From: Shimia sp965227725
GTDB taxonomy: Bacteria; Pseudomonadota; Alphaproteobacteria; Rhodobacterales; Rhodobacteraceae
NCBI RefSeq assembly: GCF_965227725.1
Contig: NZ_CBDDGH010000005.1
Location: 930,001-994,000 of the forward strand
Reading direction: 5' to 3'
DNA length: 64,000 nt
Within the stretch, counting starts at the first letter, position 1; each line of letters begins with the position of its first letter. A program made the translations under genes and the position numbers. The notes below the pieces were generated by a model that saw only the letters and a list, made by a program, of their open reading frames with translations, did no database searches and was not told the DNA's origin. Shown piece by piece: positions 1 through 8,450 of the stretch.

Positions 1-270
1 TAACCTCTTACATTTATTTCAATTAAAAGACGCATAGCGAAAGAAAAGGTGAGATTTTGGGCAGTTTTCGCAACGACAGGGCTTTCAGGTGATGCGGCCC
101 GCGCGCCCAAGAACGGCACCAAACACCTGTAAAGCTATGAAACAAGGGAAAACTGTGCTTTTCATATGGGGCCTGACGGCGTATCTGGCTGCTTTCGTTG
201 GGTCCAAACAGGTCGAAATGTTTTGACTGACAACTAACCACATGACACAAAACAACAAAATGGAGCCGTC

Positions 271-1176
271 ATGGATTGGGACAAACTCAGGATTTTTCAC
301 GCAGTTGCCGATGCGGGCAGCCTGACGCACGCCGGTGATGTGCTGCACCTGTCGCAGTCCGCTGTGTCCCGCCAGATCCGCGCGCTGGAAGAATCTCTGA
401 ACACCACCCTGTTTCACCGCCACGCCCGCGGTCTGATCCTGACCGAGCAAGGCGAGCTGTTGTTTGATGCAACCGCTGCGATGAATAAACGGCTTGATGC
501 CGCCGCCGCCCGCATCCGCGACAGCGAAGAAGAGGTCTTTGGCGAACTGCGCGTGACCACGGCCATCGGCTTTGGCACGCTCTGGCTCGCCCCGCGTCTG
601 GCCAAGCTCTATGAACAATATCCGGATCTCAACATCGACCTGATGCTGGAAGAGCGCGTGCTCGACCTGCCCATGCGCGAAGCTGATGTGGCCATCCGCA
701 TGAAAGAGCCAAGTCAGGCCGATCTGATCCGCAAACGCCTGATGAGCGTGCGCATGCGCCTTTATGCGTCGCGCAAGTATATCGAGGCGCATGGCGAGCC
801 CACATCGCTCAGCGATCTGTCCGCGCACCGCCTGATTTGCCAGAACGTCAACTCCGAGCAGGTCGGCGCCGGCGCCAACTTTGTCACCAGCCTGCTGGCC
901 AATGACGTGAGCAAGATGCTCTACGTCAACAACTACTACGGCGTGCTGCAGGCCGTGCGCAACGATCTCGGGATTGGCGTTCTGCCCAACTATCTGATGC
1001 AGGATTTCCCTGATCTGGTGCGGATTCTGGACGAGGTGGAATCCAGCGAAGTGCCAGTATACTTGGCCTATCCTGAGGAATTGCGCCAATCCAAGCGCAT
1101 CGCAGCCTTCCGTGATTTCGTTCAGGAAGAGATCATTTCACACCGCAAGCAATTGCGGGATAAGGAAAATCGCTAA
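271..1176 (+). CDS. LysR-family transcriptional regulator
   Basis: A 301-residue LysR-type regulator of typical family length. The N-terminal winged helix-turn-helix covers about residues 1-60 (starting MDWDKLRIFHAVADAGSL, with the recognition stretch around SQSAVSRQIRALE). The rest is the two-lobed periplasmic-binding-protein-like effector domain. The ATG start follows a GGAG at 262-265. The gene stands alone: about 270 bases upstream hold no gene I can support, and a small-RNA candidate lies downstream. The target and inducer cannot be read from the sequence, because no divergent partner gene is inside the window. Family assignment is firm and function is open. Confidence 0.93.
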   Translation: MDWDKLRIFHAVADAGSLTHAGDVLHLSQSAVSRQIRALEESLNTTLFHRHARGLILTEQGELLFDATAAMNKRLDAAAARIRDSEEEVFGELRVTTAIGFGTLWLAPRLAKLYEQYPDLNIDLMLEERVLDLPMREADVAIRMKEPSQADLIRKRLMSVRMRLYASRKYIEAHGEPTSLSDLSAHRLICQNVNSEQVGAGANFVTSLLANDVSKMLYVNNYYGVLQAVRNDLGIGVLPNYLMQDFPDLVRILDEVESSEVPVYLAYPEELRQSKRIAAFRDFVQEEIISHRKQLRDKENR

Positions 1177-1197
1177 GCTATGCAGATTGCGCATAGC
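1177..1197. promoter_or_regulatory. Inverted repeat GCTATGC-N7-GCATAGC
   Basis: Perfect 7-bp arms flank a 7-base spacer, starting right after the TAA of the LysR gene. No T-run follows on the + strand, so it is a poor intrinsic terminator. It lies roughly 50 bases upstream of the candidate small RNA and could be an operator for it. Which role is right is open. Confidence 0.4.
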
Positions 1198-1242
1198 AGC
1201 AATGATGGACCTGCGACATAAAAAACCTTGAAGGTTTATAAA

Positions 1243-1347
1243 CTGACTACTAATTGGACACTCGAAGACGATGATTGCTTAGATGCGCATCATCTTCACC
1301 TCCCTGTTGGACTAAGGCCGAGCTTTCATGCTCGGCCCTTTTTTTTT
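1243..1347 (+). ncRNA. Probable small RNA with two TTGGAC motifs and intrinsic terminator (suhB/MmgR-like)
   Basis: The segment has a compact sRNA layout. A first single-stranded TTGGAC sits at 1254-1259, and a hairpin is built on GATGAT (1270-1275) and ATCATC (1289-1294). A CACCTCCCTG stretch with a second TTGGAC (1307-1312) follows. The 3' end is a strong terminator: GGCCGAGC (1316-1323), a 6-base loop, GCTCGGCC (1330-1337) and a T-run to 1347. The repeated TTGGAC plus CCTCCC stretch resembles my recollection of the alphaproteobacterial suhB/MmgR (alpha-r8) RNA family. CCTCCC could pair with Shine-Dalgarno sequences of target mRNAs. The 5' end is a guess: TTTATA at 1235-1240 is a possible -10 box. 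Confidence 0.62.
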
Positions 1348-1525
1348 GGCCAAACCCAATTTCGGGATCATTTCGACCAACACATTCTCAACACGCTTTT
1401 TGCGGGTAATGTGCCTTTCAGATTTCACCTTCTGAAATTAACCTTTCATTTACAGGTCGGTCCTTGACCTCTGCAGGCAAAGAGCATCTGCTGTTCACAA
1501 CTTTTTGATCACTTCAGGGTTCCCC

Positions 1526-3808
1526 ATGAGACAACTCATTTTGTCCATAGCATCCGTGCTGCTTTTAAGCATTGGATTAAGCGCGGTGGCGCAGGCACAG
1601 ACACTGCCAACCACCACAATATCATCAACCAACGCCGACGCTCCGGAAATCGATCCGTCTGAGATGTCACCGGAGGCCATCACCTCGATGGTGGCCCGCA
1701 TGTCCGACGATCAGGTGCGCGCTGTCCTGCTGGACCGTCTGGACGCGGTCGCCACCGGCAGCACTTCTGGCGAAGCACCGCAATCGCTGATCGACCGCGG
1801 TGCCGCGCTTTGGGCCGCCTTCTCCACGCCGCTGCTTGATGCGCTGCGCAAACTGCCTGTGCTTGTGCCGTCGCAGTTTCAGGCCTTCTCCAACTTCACC
1901 GCCTCATATGGCGGAGTTGGCGGCGTCATGGGCCTCTTTGGCCTTGTCGCGCTGATCCTGGCCGTCGCACTGGCCGTGGAATACAGCGTGCGCACTTGGC
2001 TCATCAAGATCCGCAACCCCGAAGCCACACAGGGTGAGGCCACACTGCGTGAGTCCCTGACCTTCCTTTTCAAGCGCTTCCTGCGCGAGATCTTCGGACT
2101 GGTGATCTTCTATATCACTGTGCGCATTATGGGTCGCACCCTGCTGGATCCACAGCAGGTGACCTTTGTGGCGCCGTTTATTGGCTACATGATCTGGATG
2201 CCCCGCATCGCGGCAGCCTTCTCTCGCTTCCTGATGGCCCCCAACCGCCCTGACCTGCGCCTTGTGCACATCAGCGACCGCTGGGCCCGCTTCATTCACC
2301 GCCACATCATCGGCGTGGTGATCCTGGGTGGCGCAACCATCTTTGTGGTGGATTTCAACGCCACCAACGGCGTCCCGCCGGTGACAACCCGCATCGGCTT
2401 CTGGATCGACTCCATGGTCTATCTCTACATCGCCTTCATCGCATGGACCGCGCGCGAAGGCCTGAGCGAGATGATGCGCGGCGATGATCCGGACCGCACT
2501 GAATTTGACGAAGCACTGGCGCGCATCTACCCCTATTATGCGCTGGCCGTAGCGGGCCTCACATGGGTGCTGGTCTCCACGCTGATTGGCCTGCAACAGG
2601 TCAAACTGCTGCTGGGTGGCGCGCATTACACCACCATGTTCTGGCTCCTGATGGTGCCGGTCATCGACACCGGCATCCGCGGCCTTGTCCGCCATCTTGT
2701 ACCACCGATGCAGGGCGAAGGCGCAACCGCCGAGGAGGCCTATATGGCCACCAAACGCAGCTACGTGCGCATCGGCCGCGTGGTTGCCGTGGGCGCCGTG
2801 CTCGCGCTGATCACCAGCGCCTGGAACGTGTCGCTGCTCAGCCTGCTGCAGGACCGCGCAGGCATCGCAGACAACCTCTTCAGCTTCGCCATGACCGTAA
2901 TCGTCGGCTATGTGGTCTATGAAGGTGTCAGCCTTTATATCAACCGCCGCCTTGCGGCAGAGATGACCGCACTTGGCATGAGCCAGGAAGATGCCGACAA
3001 CGAAATGGGCGGCGGCGGTGCCACACGCCTCTCCACTGTGCTGCCACTGCTTCTGGTGACCGCACAGGGCGTGATCATCGTGATCTTCGGCCTTCTGTCC
3101 ATCGGCAACCTCGGCATCGACATCACACCGCTTCTGGCTGGTGCCGGTATCGCCGGTCTGGCCATCGGCTTTGGTGCCCAGAAACTGGTAACAGACGTGG
3201 TCTCCGGCGTGTTCTTCCTCGTGGATGACGCCTTCCGCGTTGGCGAATATGTCGAGATCGACGGCACTATGGGCGCGGTTGAGAAAATCTCGATCCGCTC
3301 CATGCAGCTGCGCCACCACCTTGGCCCGGTCCACACCATCCCTTACGGCGAAATCCCCAAGCTCACCAACTACTCGCGTGACTGGGTGATCATGAAACTC
3401 AAGTTCACCGTGCCGTTTGATACCGATCCCAACAAGGTCAAAAAGATCTTCAAAAAAATCGGTCAGGAGATGCTCACCGAAGAGCTCTACAAGGATGATT
3501 TCCTGCAGCCGTTCAAATCTCAGGGCGTGCTGGACATCGACGATGTTGGCATGATCATCCGCGGCAAATTCATGGCCAAGCCGGGCAAGCAGTTCATGAT
3601 CCGCAAAGAGATCTACAACCGCGTCAAATCCGCCTTTGCTGAAAACGGCATTGATTTTGCCCGCCGCGAGGTGCGTGTTGCCCTGCCCGAGGCCGCCAAA
3701 GAGCTGCCCGCAGCAGAGCAAGCCGCGCTCACCGCCGCAGGGGCCGCCGCCGCCCAGCAGCAGGAGCAACAAGCCCCCGCCGCCGCGCCCAAAGGCCCTG
3801 ACGGCTAA
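1526..3808 (+). CDS. MscS-family mechanosensitive ion channel, large multi-TM type
   Basis: A 760-residue inner-membrane channel expected to open under membrane tension and release solutes during hypo-osmotic shock. An N-terminal signal peptide (MRQLILSIASVLLLSIGLS, ending near AQAQ) precedes a periplasmic helical part and about ten membrane segments. The conserved MscS module lies in the C-terminal third: the pore helix is rich in Gly/Ala (LLAGAGIAGLAIGFGAQKL), followed by the beta domain (VDDAFRVGEYVEIDG, HTIPYGEI) and the alpha/beta cytoplasmic vestibule. The tail is Ala/Gln/Pro-rich low complexity. An upstream TTG at 1505 is in frame, but the ATG at 1526 gives a clean signal peptide. The gene is monocistronic, with a terminator just after it. 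It is larger than E. coli MscS and closer to YbiO-type channels. Confidence 0.9.
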   Translation: MRQLILSIASVLLLSIGLSAVAQAQTLPTTTISSTNADAPEIDPSEMSPEAITSMVARMSDDQVRAVLLDRLDAVATGSTSGEAPQSLIDRGAALWAAFSTPLLDALRKLPVLVPSQFQAFSNFTASYGGVGGVMGLFGLVALILAVALAVEYSVRTWLIKIRNPEATQGEATLRESLTFLFKRFLREIFGLVIFYITVRIMGRTLLDPQQVTFVAPFIGYMIWMPRIAAAFSRFLMAPNRPDLRLVHISDRWARFIHRHIIGVVILGGATIFVVDFNATNGVPPVTTRIGFWIDSMVYLYIAFIAWTAREGLSEMMRGDDPDRTEFDEALARIYPYYALAVAGLTWVLVSTLIGLQQVKLLLGGAHYTTMFWLLMVPVIDTGIRGLVRHLVPPMQGEGATAEEAYMATKRSYVRIGRVVAVGAVLALITSAWNVSLLSLLQDRAGIADNLFSFAMTVIVGYVVYEGVSLYINRRLAAEMTALGMSQEDADNEMGGGGATRLSTVLPLLLVTAQGVIIVIFGLLSIGNLGIDITPLLAGAGIAGLAIGFGAQKLVTDVVSGVFFLVDDAFRVGEYVEIDGTMGAVEKISIRSMQLRHHLGPVHTIPYGEIPKLTNYSRDWVIMKLKFTVPFDTDPNKVKKIFKKIGQEMLTEELYKDDFLQPFKSQGVLDIDDVGMIIRGKFMAKPGKQFMIRKEIYNRVKSAFAENGIDFARREVRVALPEAAKELPAAEQAALTAAGAAAAQQQEQQAPAAAPKGPDG

Positions 3809-3836
3809 GGCTTAACCCAAAGCACAGCAAGCAAAC

Positions 3837-3868
3837 AAAGAGCCGCCCTCATTTCGGGGCGGCTCTTT
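3837..3868 (+). terminator. Intrinsic terminator after the MscS gene
   Basis: A GC-rich hairpin built on AGAGCCGCCC and GGGGCGGCTCT with a short loop is followed by TTTTC. It lies about 30 bases after the channel stop codon. Confidence 0.85.
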
Positions 3869-4029
3869 TCGTTGACGTACGCCCAAACCCGCATTTCACC
3901 TGCTCAAAGCGGCGGCACAGGCCGCGCCGGAAACACGCCATGATACCGATAACGTCAAACCCTCTTCCCCTTTGCGCCCGCCTGCCCTAAAAGCCCTTCA
4001 AACGCTACTTTTTGGGGGAAGCACGCACC

Positions 4030-6189
4030 ATGCAGGAACCGGCCATCACCACCGATCTCATCGAAGCCCATGGACTGAAACCTGACGAATACGAGCTGAT
4101 CCTAGAGATCATTGGCCGCGAACCAACGTTCACCGAGCTGGGCATCTTCTCGGCCATGTGGAACGAGCACTGCTCTTACAAATCCTCCAAGAAATGGCTG
4201 CGCACCCTGCCCACCGATGGCCCTCAGGTGATCTGCGGCCCCGGTGAAAACGCGGGCATCGTCGACATCGGCGACGGCGACGCGGTTGTTTTCAAGATGG
4301 AAAGCCACAACCACCCCTCCTACATCGAGCCCTATCAGGGCGCGGCGACCGGCGTAGGTGGCATTCTGCGCGATGTCTTCACCATGGGGGCCCGTCCCAT
4401 CGCGGCGATGAACTCCTTGTCCTTTGGCGAAACCGGCCACCACAAGACCAAACAGCTGGTCAATGGCGTGGTCGAAGGTGTCGGCGGCTACGGCAACTGT
4501 TTCGGCGTGCCAACCGTGGGCGGCGAAGTGCGCTTCCACCCGGCCTATAACGGCAACTGTCTTGTAAATGCGTTCGCCGCCGGTCTCGCCAAGACCGACG
4601 GCATTTTTTATTCCGCAGCCTCCGGCGTCGGCATGCCTGTTGTCTATCTGGGCGCAAAAACCGGCCGTGACGGCGTGGGCGGCGCAACCATGGCCTCTGC
4701 AGAGTTTGACGACACCATCGAAGAAAAGCGCCCCACCGTTCAGGTTGGCGACCCCTTCACCGAAAAGCGCCTGATGGAAGCCACGCTGGAGCTGATGCAG
4801 ACCGGCGCCGTGATCTCCATTCAGGACATGGGCGCCGCAGGCCTCACCTGCTCCGCCGTGGAAATGGGCGACAAAGGCCAGCTTGGCGTAAAGCTCAACT
4901 TGGAGGACGTGCCACAGCGCGAAGACAACATGACAGCCTATGAAATGATGCTGTCTGAGTCTCAGGAACGCATGCTCATGGTGCTGAAGCCAGAACTTGA
5001 AGCTGAAGCCCGCGCCGTGTTTGAGAAATGGGATCTCGACTTCGCCATCGTTGGCGAAACCATCGCAGAAGACCGCTTCCTGATCCTGCACAACGGCGAA
5101 GTCAAAGCCGACCTGCCGCTGTCTCCGCTCTCTGGCCGTGCGCCGGAATATGACCGCCCATGGGTGGAAACCCCAGCCGCCGAAGAGCTGGCCGAAGTGC
5201 CACAGATCGACGGCATTGACGGTCTCAAGGCGCTGATCTCCTCGCCAAACTACGCTGGCAAACAGTGGGTCTATGAGCAATATGACACCACCGTCATGGG
5301 CGACACCGCACAGCGTCCCGGCATGGGCTCCGGCGTGATCCGCGTGCATGGCACCGACAAGAAACTGGCTTTCACCTCTGACGTGACCCCACGCTACGTA
5401 AAAGCCAACCCGGTTGAGGGCGGCAAACAGGCGGTGGCCGAAGCCTTCCGCAACCTCTCAGCTGTGGGCGCCAAGCCTCTGGCAACAACAGACAATCTGA
5501 ACTTCGGCAACCCCGAAAAGCCAGAGATCATGGGCCAGTTTGTCGGCGCGATCAAAGGCATCGGCGAGGCTGTGGCAGCGCTTGATATGCCCATCGTCTC
5601 CGGCAACGTCAGCCTTTATAACGAAACCGACGGGTCCGCGATCCTGCCAACCCCCACCATTGGTGCGGTTGGCCTCATCGCGGCAAACGAAGAGCCTATT
5701 CTGGGCGAAGTGCGCGACGGTCACGTGGCCCTGCTGATCGGGGACACCACCGGTCACCTCGGCCAATCCGCTCTGCTTGCAGAAGTCTTCAACCGCGAAG
5801 ACGGCGATGCCCCACATGTGGATCTGGCAGCCGAGCGCAAAAACGGCGAATTCATCCGCGAAAACCGCGACTGGATCAAAGCCTGCACCGACCTCGCAGA
5901 CGGCGGCCTTGCGCTGGCTGCCTTTGAACTGGCCGAAGGCGCTGGCGTCGGTGTTCAACTTGATGTGGACGACACCCCGACCCTCTTTGGCGAGGATCAG
6001 GCGCGCTATCTGGTGGCCTGCAACTTCGATCAGGCCGAAGCGCTGATGATCAACGCCTCCAAGGCTGGTATCACCATCACCACCGTTGGCAAATTTGGCG
6101 GCGACACCGTGAAATTTGGCGGCTCTGAAGCCACGCTGGCCGAACTGTCAGACACCTTCCGCAGCAGCTTCGCTGCCGCCGTTGCCTGA
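4030..6189 (+). CDS. purL: Phosphoribosylformylglycinamidine synthase subunit PurL
   Basis: The 719-residue small-type PurL of purine synthesis catalyses ATP-dependent amidation of FGAR to FGAM, working with PurQ (glutaminase) and PurS. Neither partner is in this window. Family signatures include the N-terminal MWNEHCSYKSSK motif, the ATP/substrate segment FKMESHNHPSYIEPYQGAATGVGG, shown here only by its core MESHNHPS, and the duplicated AIRS-like halves with QDMGAAGLT and the second-half GNVSLYNET. The ATG at 4030 has a GGGGGAA Shine-Dalgarno at 4014-4020. An in-frame TTG at 4012 overlaps that ribosome site and is less likely. The stop is four bases before the next gene's start, so the two are probably cotranscribed. 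Confidence 0.97.
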   Translation: MQEPAITTDLIEAHGLKPDEYELILEIIGREPTFTELGIFSAMWNEHCSYKSSKKWLRTLPTDGPQVICGPGENAGIVDIGDGDAVVFKMESHNHPSYIEPYQGAATGVGGILRDVFTMGARPIAAMNSLSFGETGHHKTKQLVNGVVEGVGGYGNCFGVPTVGGEVRFHPAYNGNCLVNAFAAGLAKTDGIFYSAASGVGMPVVYLGAKTGRDGVGGATMASAEFDDTIEEKRPTVQVGDPFTEKRLMEATLELMQTGAVISIQDMGAAGLTCSAVEMGDKGQLGVKLNLEDVPQREDNMTAYEMMLSESQERMLMVLKPELEAEARAVFEKWDLDFAIVGETIAEDRFLILHNGEVKADLPLSPLSGRAPEYDRPWVETPAAEELAEVPQIDGIDGLKALISSPNYAGKQWVYEQYDTTVMGDTAQRPGMGSGVIRVHGTDKKLAFTSDVTPRYVKANPVEGGKQAVAEAFRNLSAVGAKPLATTDNLNFGNPEKPEIMGQFVGAIKGIGEAVAALDMPIVSGNVSLYNETDGSAILPTPTIGAVGLIAANEEPILGEVRDGHVALLIGDTTGHLGQSALLAEVFNREDGDAPHVDLAAERKNGEFIRENRDWIKACTDLADGGLALAAFELAEGAGVGVQLDVDDTPTLFGEDQARYLVACNFDQAEALMINASKAGITITTVGKFGGDTVKFGGSEATLAELSDTFRSSFAAAVA

Positions 6190-6193
6190 TCTC

Positions 6194-6718
6194 ATGGAGG
6201 GCGGGCGCCCCACGCTTCCGCCCCTCACGGATGACTGTGCAAGCTGCGCAGCGCTTTGCTGCGTGGCTTATCCATTTGATGCAGATGAAGATTTCGCCCT
6301 CATCAAACGCGCAGACGATCCCTGCCCCAATCTCTCCGACAGCTGTTTCAACTGCACGATCCACGCCGATCTGATCCCGCGCGGCTTTGGCGGCTGCGTC
6401 GCCTATTCCTGTGCGGGGGCTGGCCAGCGTATCACCCAAGAGCTGTTTGACGGCGAGCATTGGCGCGAAGATCCCGACCTTCTGGGCCATATGACCTATG
6501 CGCTGCGCGTCGTACGCCCCATTCACGAAGCACTCCTGCTCCTGCAGCAGGCCGCCCAGATCTCCGTCCCTGCCAGCGTTGCTGCACAGCGCGAGGCCCT
6601 TGTGGCCGCGCTCTGCCCCGAGGATCCGAAGTCCATCTACGACTTTGAGGAGCCGGAGGTGCAGGACGCTCTCGCCGATGTGCCGGCCTTTCTGCAATCG
6701 CTCGCACCGTTTGTTTAA
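6194..6718 (+). CDS. Cys-rich protein of unknown function, YkgJ-like metal-binding look
   Basis: A 174-residue cytosolic protein with cysteines clustered in its first half: CASCAALCC near the N-terminus, then CPNLSDSCFNC and GGCVAYSC. This spacing suggests a zinc or iron-sulfur site, as in YkgJ-type proteins. The CC-x-PFD and IH-x-RGFGGC-x-GAGQ pattern also resembles the N-terminal region of some pentapeptide-repeat proteins, but no pentapeptide repeats are present here. The C-terminal half is helical and acidic. The ATG at 6194 lies four bases after the purL stop with no clear Shine-Dalgarno, so translational coupling to purL is likely. I infer metal binding only, not an enzyme activity. Confidence 0.75.
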   Translation: MEGGRPTLPPLTDDCASCAALCCVAYPFDADEDFALIKRADDPCPNLSDSCFNCTIHADLIPRGFGGCVAYSCAGAGQRITQELFDGEHWREDPDLLGHMTYALRVVRPIHEALLLLQQAAQISVPASVAAQREALVAALCPEDPKSIYDFEEPEVQDALADVPAFLQSLAPFV

Positions 6719-6796
6719 AAGCTTCCGCCGAAACCGACTTGCGGAGCATTCGGCCAAGCCCTACATTTTTTCTGAACAAGACAAAGGAACGCCTCC

Positions 6797-7033
6797 ATGC
6801 CAATGACAGCTCACCAAATTGAGGAACTGCTGCGCGAGACCTTTCCGGATGCCGAAATCCAAGTCGGCGGCTCGGACGGTGTGCACATGTCCGCCATGGT
6901 GGTTGACGAAAGCTTCCGCGGTAAGAACCGCGTGCAACAACAGCGCGCCGTCTATGCCGCCCTCAAGGGCAAGATGGACGGGCCGTCGGGCGAGTTGCAC
7001 GCCCTGGCCCTGACCACAAAGGCACCGGAATAA
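6797..7033 (+). CDS. BolA-family protein
   Basis: A 78-residue BolA/IbaG-like protein. The sequence follows the family fold, with an N-terminal helix (HQIEELLRETFP), then a beta strand (AEIQVGG), and the conserved DGVHMSAMVVDESFRGKN and RVQQQRAVYAAL segments including the conserved His. BolA proteins bind CGFS monothiol glutaredoxins and take part in iron-sulfur and iron handling, and a Grx4 gene lies 360 bases downstream, which supports that role. The ATG at 6797 is preceded by AAAGGAA (6783-6789), whereas a second ATG at 6803 is too far from it. The stop overlaps the next start (TAATG). Confidence 0.93.
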   Translation: MPMTAHQIEELLRETFPDAEIQVGGSDGVHMSAMVVDESFRGKNRVQQQRAVYAALKGKMDGPSGELHALALTTKAPE

Positions 7034-7287
7034 TGCCCCTCAGCGGGCTGGCCGGTGGGCTGATCTTTGCGGTCTGCGCCCTTGGCGCATTGGTCGCGTG
7101 GTTCAGCCGCAACCGCAGCCCGCTTGTGCAGGACGAGGACGATCCCGACTACCACCACCTGCGCTCTGAATATCAATCCGGAGTTGGGGGTGGGGACACC
7201 CGCACATGGAAAGTCCCCAAAGACCCGCAGGAATACGCCCGCCTGTTTGTCCCAAAGGACACCTCAGACGGCAACAGCCCGAAATAG
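7033..7287 (+). CDS. Small single-TM membrane protein of unknown function
   Basis: An 84-residue protein with one N-terminal membrane helix (about residues 5-24, GLAGGLIFAVCALGALVAWF) and a charged hydrophilic tail containing a DEDDPDYHHLRSEY stretch. Its ATG overlaps the bolA stop by one base, so translation is coupled. Its place between BolA and Grx4 suggests a link to iron-sulfur or iron homeostasis, but nothing in the protein itself proves that. I do not recognise a named family. Confidence 0.75.
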   Translation: MPLSGLAGGLIFAVCALGALVAWFSRNRSPLVQDEDDPDYHHLRSEYQSGVGGGDTRTWKVPKDPQEYARLFVPKDTSDGNSPK

Positions 7288-7393
7288 CCCCGCGTCAAAG
7301 CCAGCGAAACAAAAGCTACCCATTGGCATCTCGCAAGTGCCTGACCTATATGTAAGGCAACAGGAACGCGGCCAACGCCAAAAGGAAATCAAA

Positions 7394-7756
7394 ATGACCG
7401 ACGTTAAAGACCGTATCGACGAAACCGTCAAAGCCAGCGATGTGGTGCTCTTCATGAAAGGCACCAAAGACATGCCCCAGTGCGGCTTCTCCTCCCGCGT
7501 GGCTGGCGTGCTGAACTACATGGGTGTGGACTACACCGACGTGAACGTGCTGGCCGACGAAGACGTGCGTCAGGGCATCAAGGATTACTCCGACTGGCCA
7601 ACCATCCCGCAGCTCTACGTCAAAGGCGAGTTTGTAGGCGGCTGCGACATCATCACCGAGATGACCCTGTCCGGCGAGCTCGACACCATGTTTGACGACA
7701 ATGGCGTGACCTACGACAAAGACGCCGCAGACAAAATCCGCGAAGCCAACGCATAA
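7394..7756 (+). CDS. grxD: Monothiol glutaredoxin, Grx4 family
   Basis: A 120-residue CGFS-type glutaredoxin. The active-site motif CGFS is at residues 30-33, preceded by the family signature MKGTK-x-MPQ. WPTIPQLYV and GGCDI, the glutathione-binding elements, follow. Such proteins bind a [2Fe-2S] cluster with glutathione, and often with BolA, and deliver it to apoproteins. The ATG at 7394 has an AAGGAAAT ribosome site at 7382-7389. Longer in-frame starts upstream add a low-complexity extension not seen in the family. The gene closes the bolA operon and is followed by a strong terminator. Confidence 0.95.
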   Translation: MTDVKDRIDETVKASDVVLFMKGTKDMPQCGFSSRVAGVLNYMGVDYTDVNVLADEDVRQGIKDYSDWPTIPQLYVKGEFVGGCDIITEMTLSGELDTMFDDNGVTYDKDAADKIREANA

Positions 7757-7776
7757 GCTTCCGGACATATCTTATT

Positions 7777-7808
7777 GAAAAGCCCCACCAAATCGGCGGG
7801 GCTTTTTT
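7777..7808 (+). terminator. Intrinsic terminator after grxD
   Basis: A hairpin with arms AAAAGCCCC and GGGGCTTTT is followed by a T-run. It is oriented for the + strand genes but lies in a convergent gap, so it may also stop leftward transcription from the hydrolase gene. Confidence 0.85.
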
Positions 7809-7829
7809 GTTGTCTAAAGGTCTGCCGCG

Positions 7830-8450
7830 TCAGCGCAGATCACTTGCATAGCCGGGAACGCGGCCTTCCACGTTATAGACCTCCAGCCGCGCATCACGGC
7901 TCAGCCCGGCAGGGTGTGACCCCGCAGCCCCTTCCGGCACCTCGCGGCCCACTTCCGCATAATGCGCCACCCAGTCTTCCAGCAAAGCACCGCTCTGCAC
8001 ATCGCGAAAACTCAATGGCGTGTTGGGAAACACCGCCACCCCATTGTTGGCATGGCGAAACATCTCAAGGATTAGCTCACTGCAATAGAGCGCCTCGGGG
8101 CTGCTGGTGTAGTAAGGATCATAAGGCACACCCAGGCGCGACAGCCCAAAAGTCAGCGCCGCCGGGATCAACGGACGATAAGGCGCGCGCAGCCTCGCAA
8201 ACATCAAGCGTGGCCGCGCCTCACTGCAGAGGCTCCGGTCTGAATACTCTGCCAGCGAGGTCACACGAACCGCCGGGTCAATCGCCTCCAGAACCGACAG
8301 CGCCCCGTCTTGGGCGACAACAATCCCAACATGATTGACCCGTGCTCCACGGTGGCCTTCCACCACCGCAGAGATCAGATTGTCCTCCGCGCCCAAAGCG
8401 GCGAAAATCAAATCACCCGGGGCCAGTTGCGGCACGGATGGGCGGCTCAC
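7830..8450 (-). CDS. YiiX/YebB-like NlpC/P60-type cysteine hydrolase
   Basis: A 206-residue protein of the permuted papain-like YiiX/YebB group. The catalytic pair appears as His in NHVGIVV (about residue 40) and Cys in LYCSELI (about residue 122). LAPGDLIF at the N-terminus is the usual first strand. No signal peptide is visible, so a cytosolic location is expected. It starts with GTG and overlaps the zapA stop by four bases (GTGA), which implies translational coupling. Substrates of this group are generally undefined; an amide or ester bond in a lipid or peptide is possible. Being tied to zapA is suggestive of an envelope or division role, but that is inference. Confidence 0.85.
   Translation of the reverse strand: MSRPSVPQLAPGDLIFAALGAEDNLISAVVEGHRGARVNHVGIVVAQDGALSVLEAIDPAVRVTSLAEYSDRSLCSEARPRLMFARLRAPYRPLIPAALTFGLSRLGVPYDPYYTSSPEALYCSELILEMFRHANNGVAVFPNTPLSFRDVQSGALLEDWVAHYAEVGREVPEGAAGSHPAGLSRDARLEVYNVEGRVPGYASDLR

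Noticed and set aside
1..270. Gene at the left edge of the window
   Set aside because: Short frames on the - strand lack ribosome sites and family features; the stretch is treated as the upstream region of the LysR gene.
1904..3772. Long open frame on the - strand opposite the MscS gene (and similar ones opposite tkt, mmsA, purL, lpdA, uvrA and pgk)
   Set aside because: These are mirror frames of GC-rich genes. They have odd His/Gly/Cys-rich composition, no family motifs and no ribosome sites.
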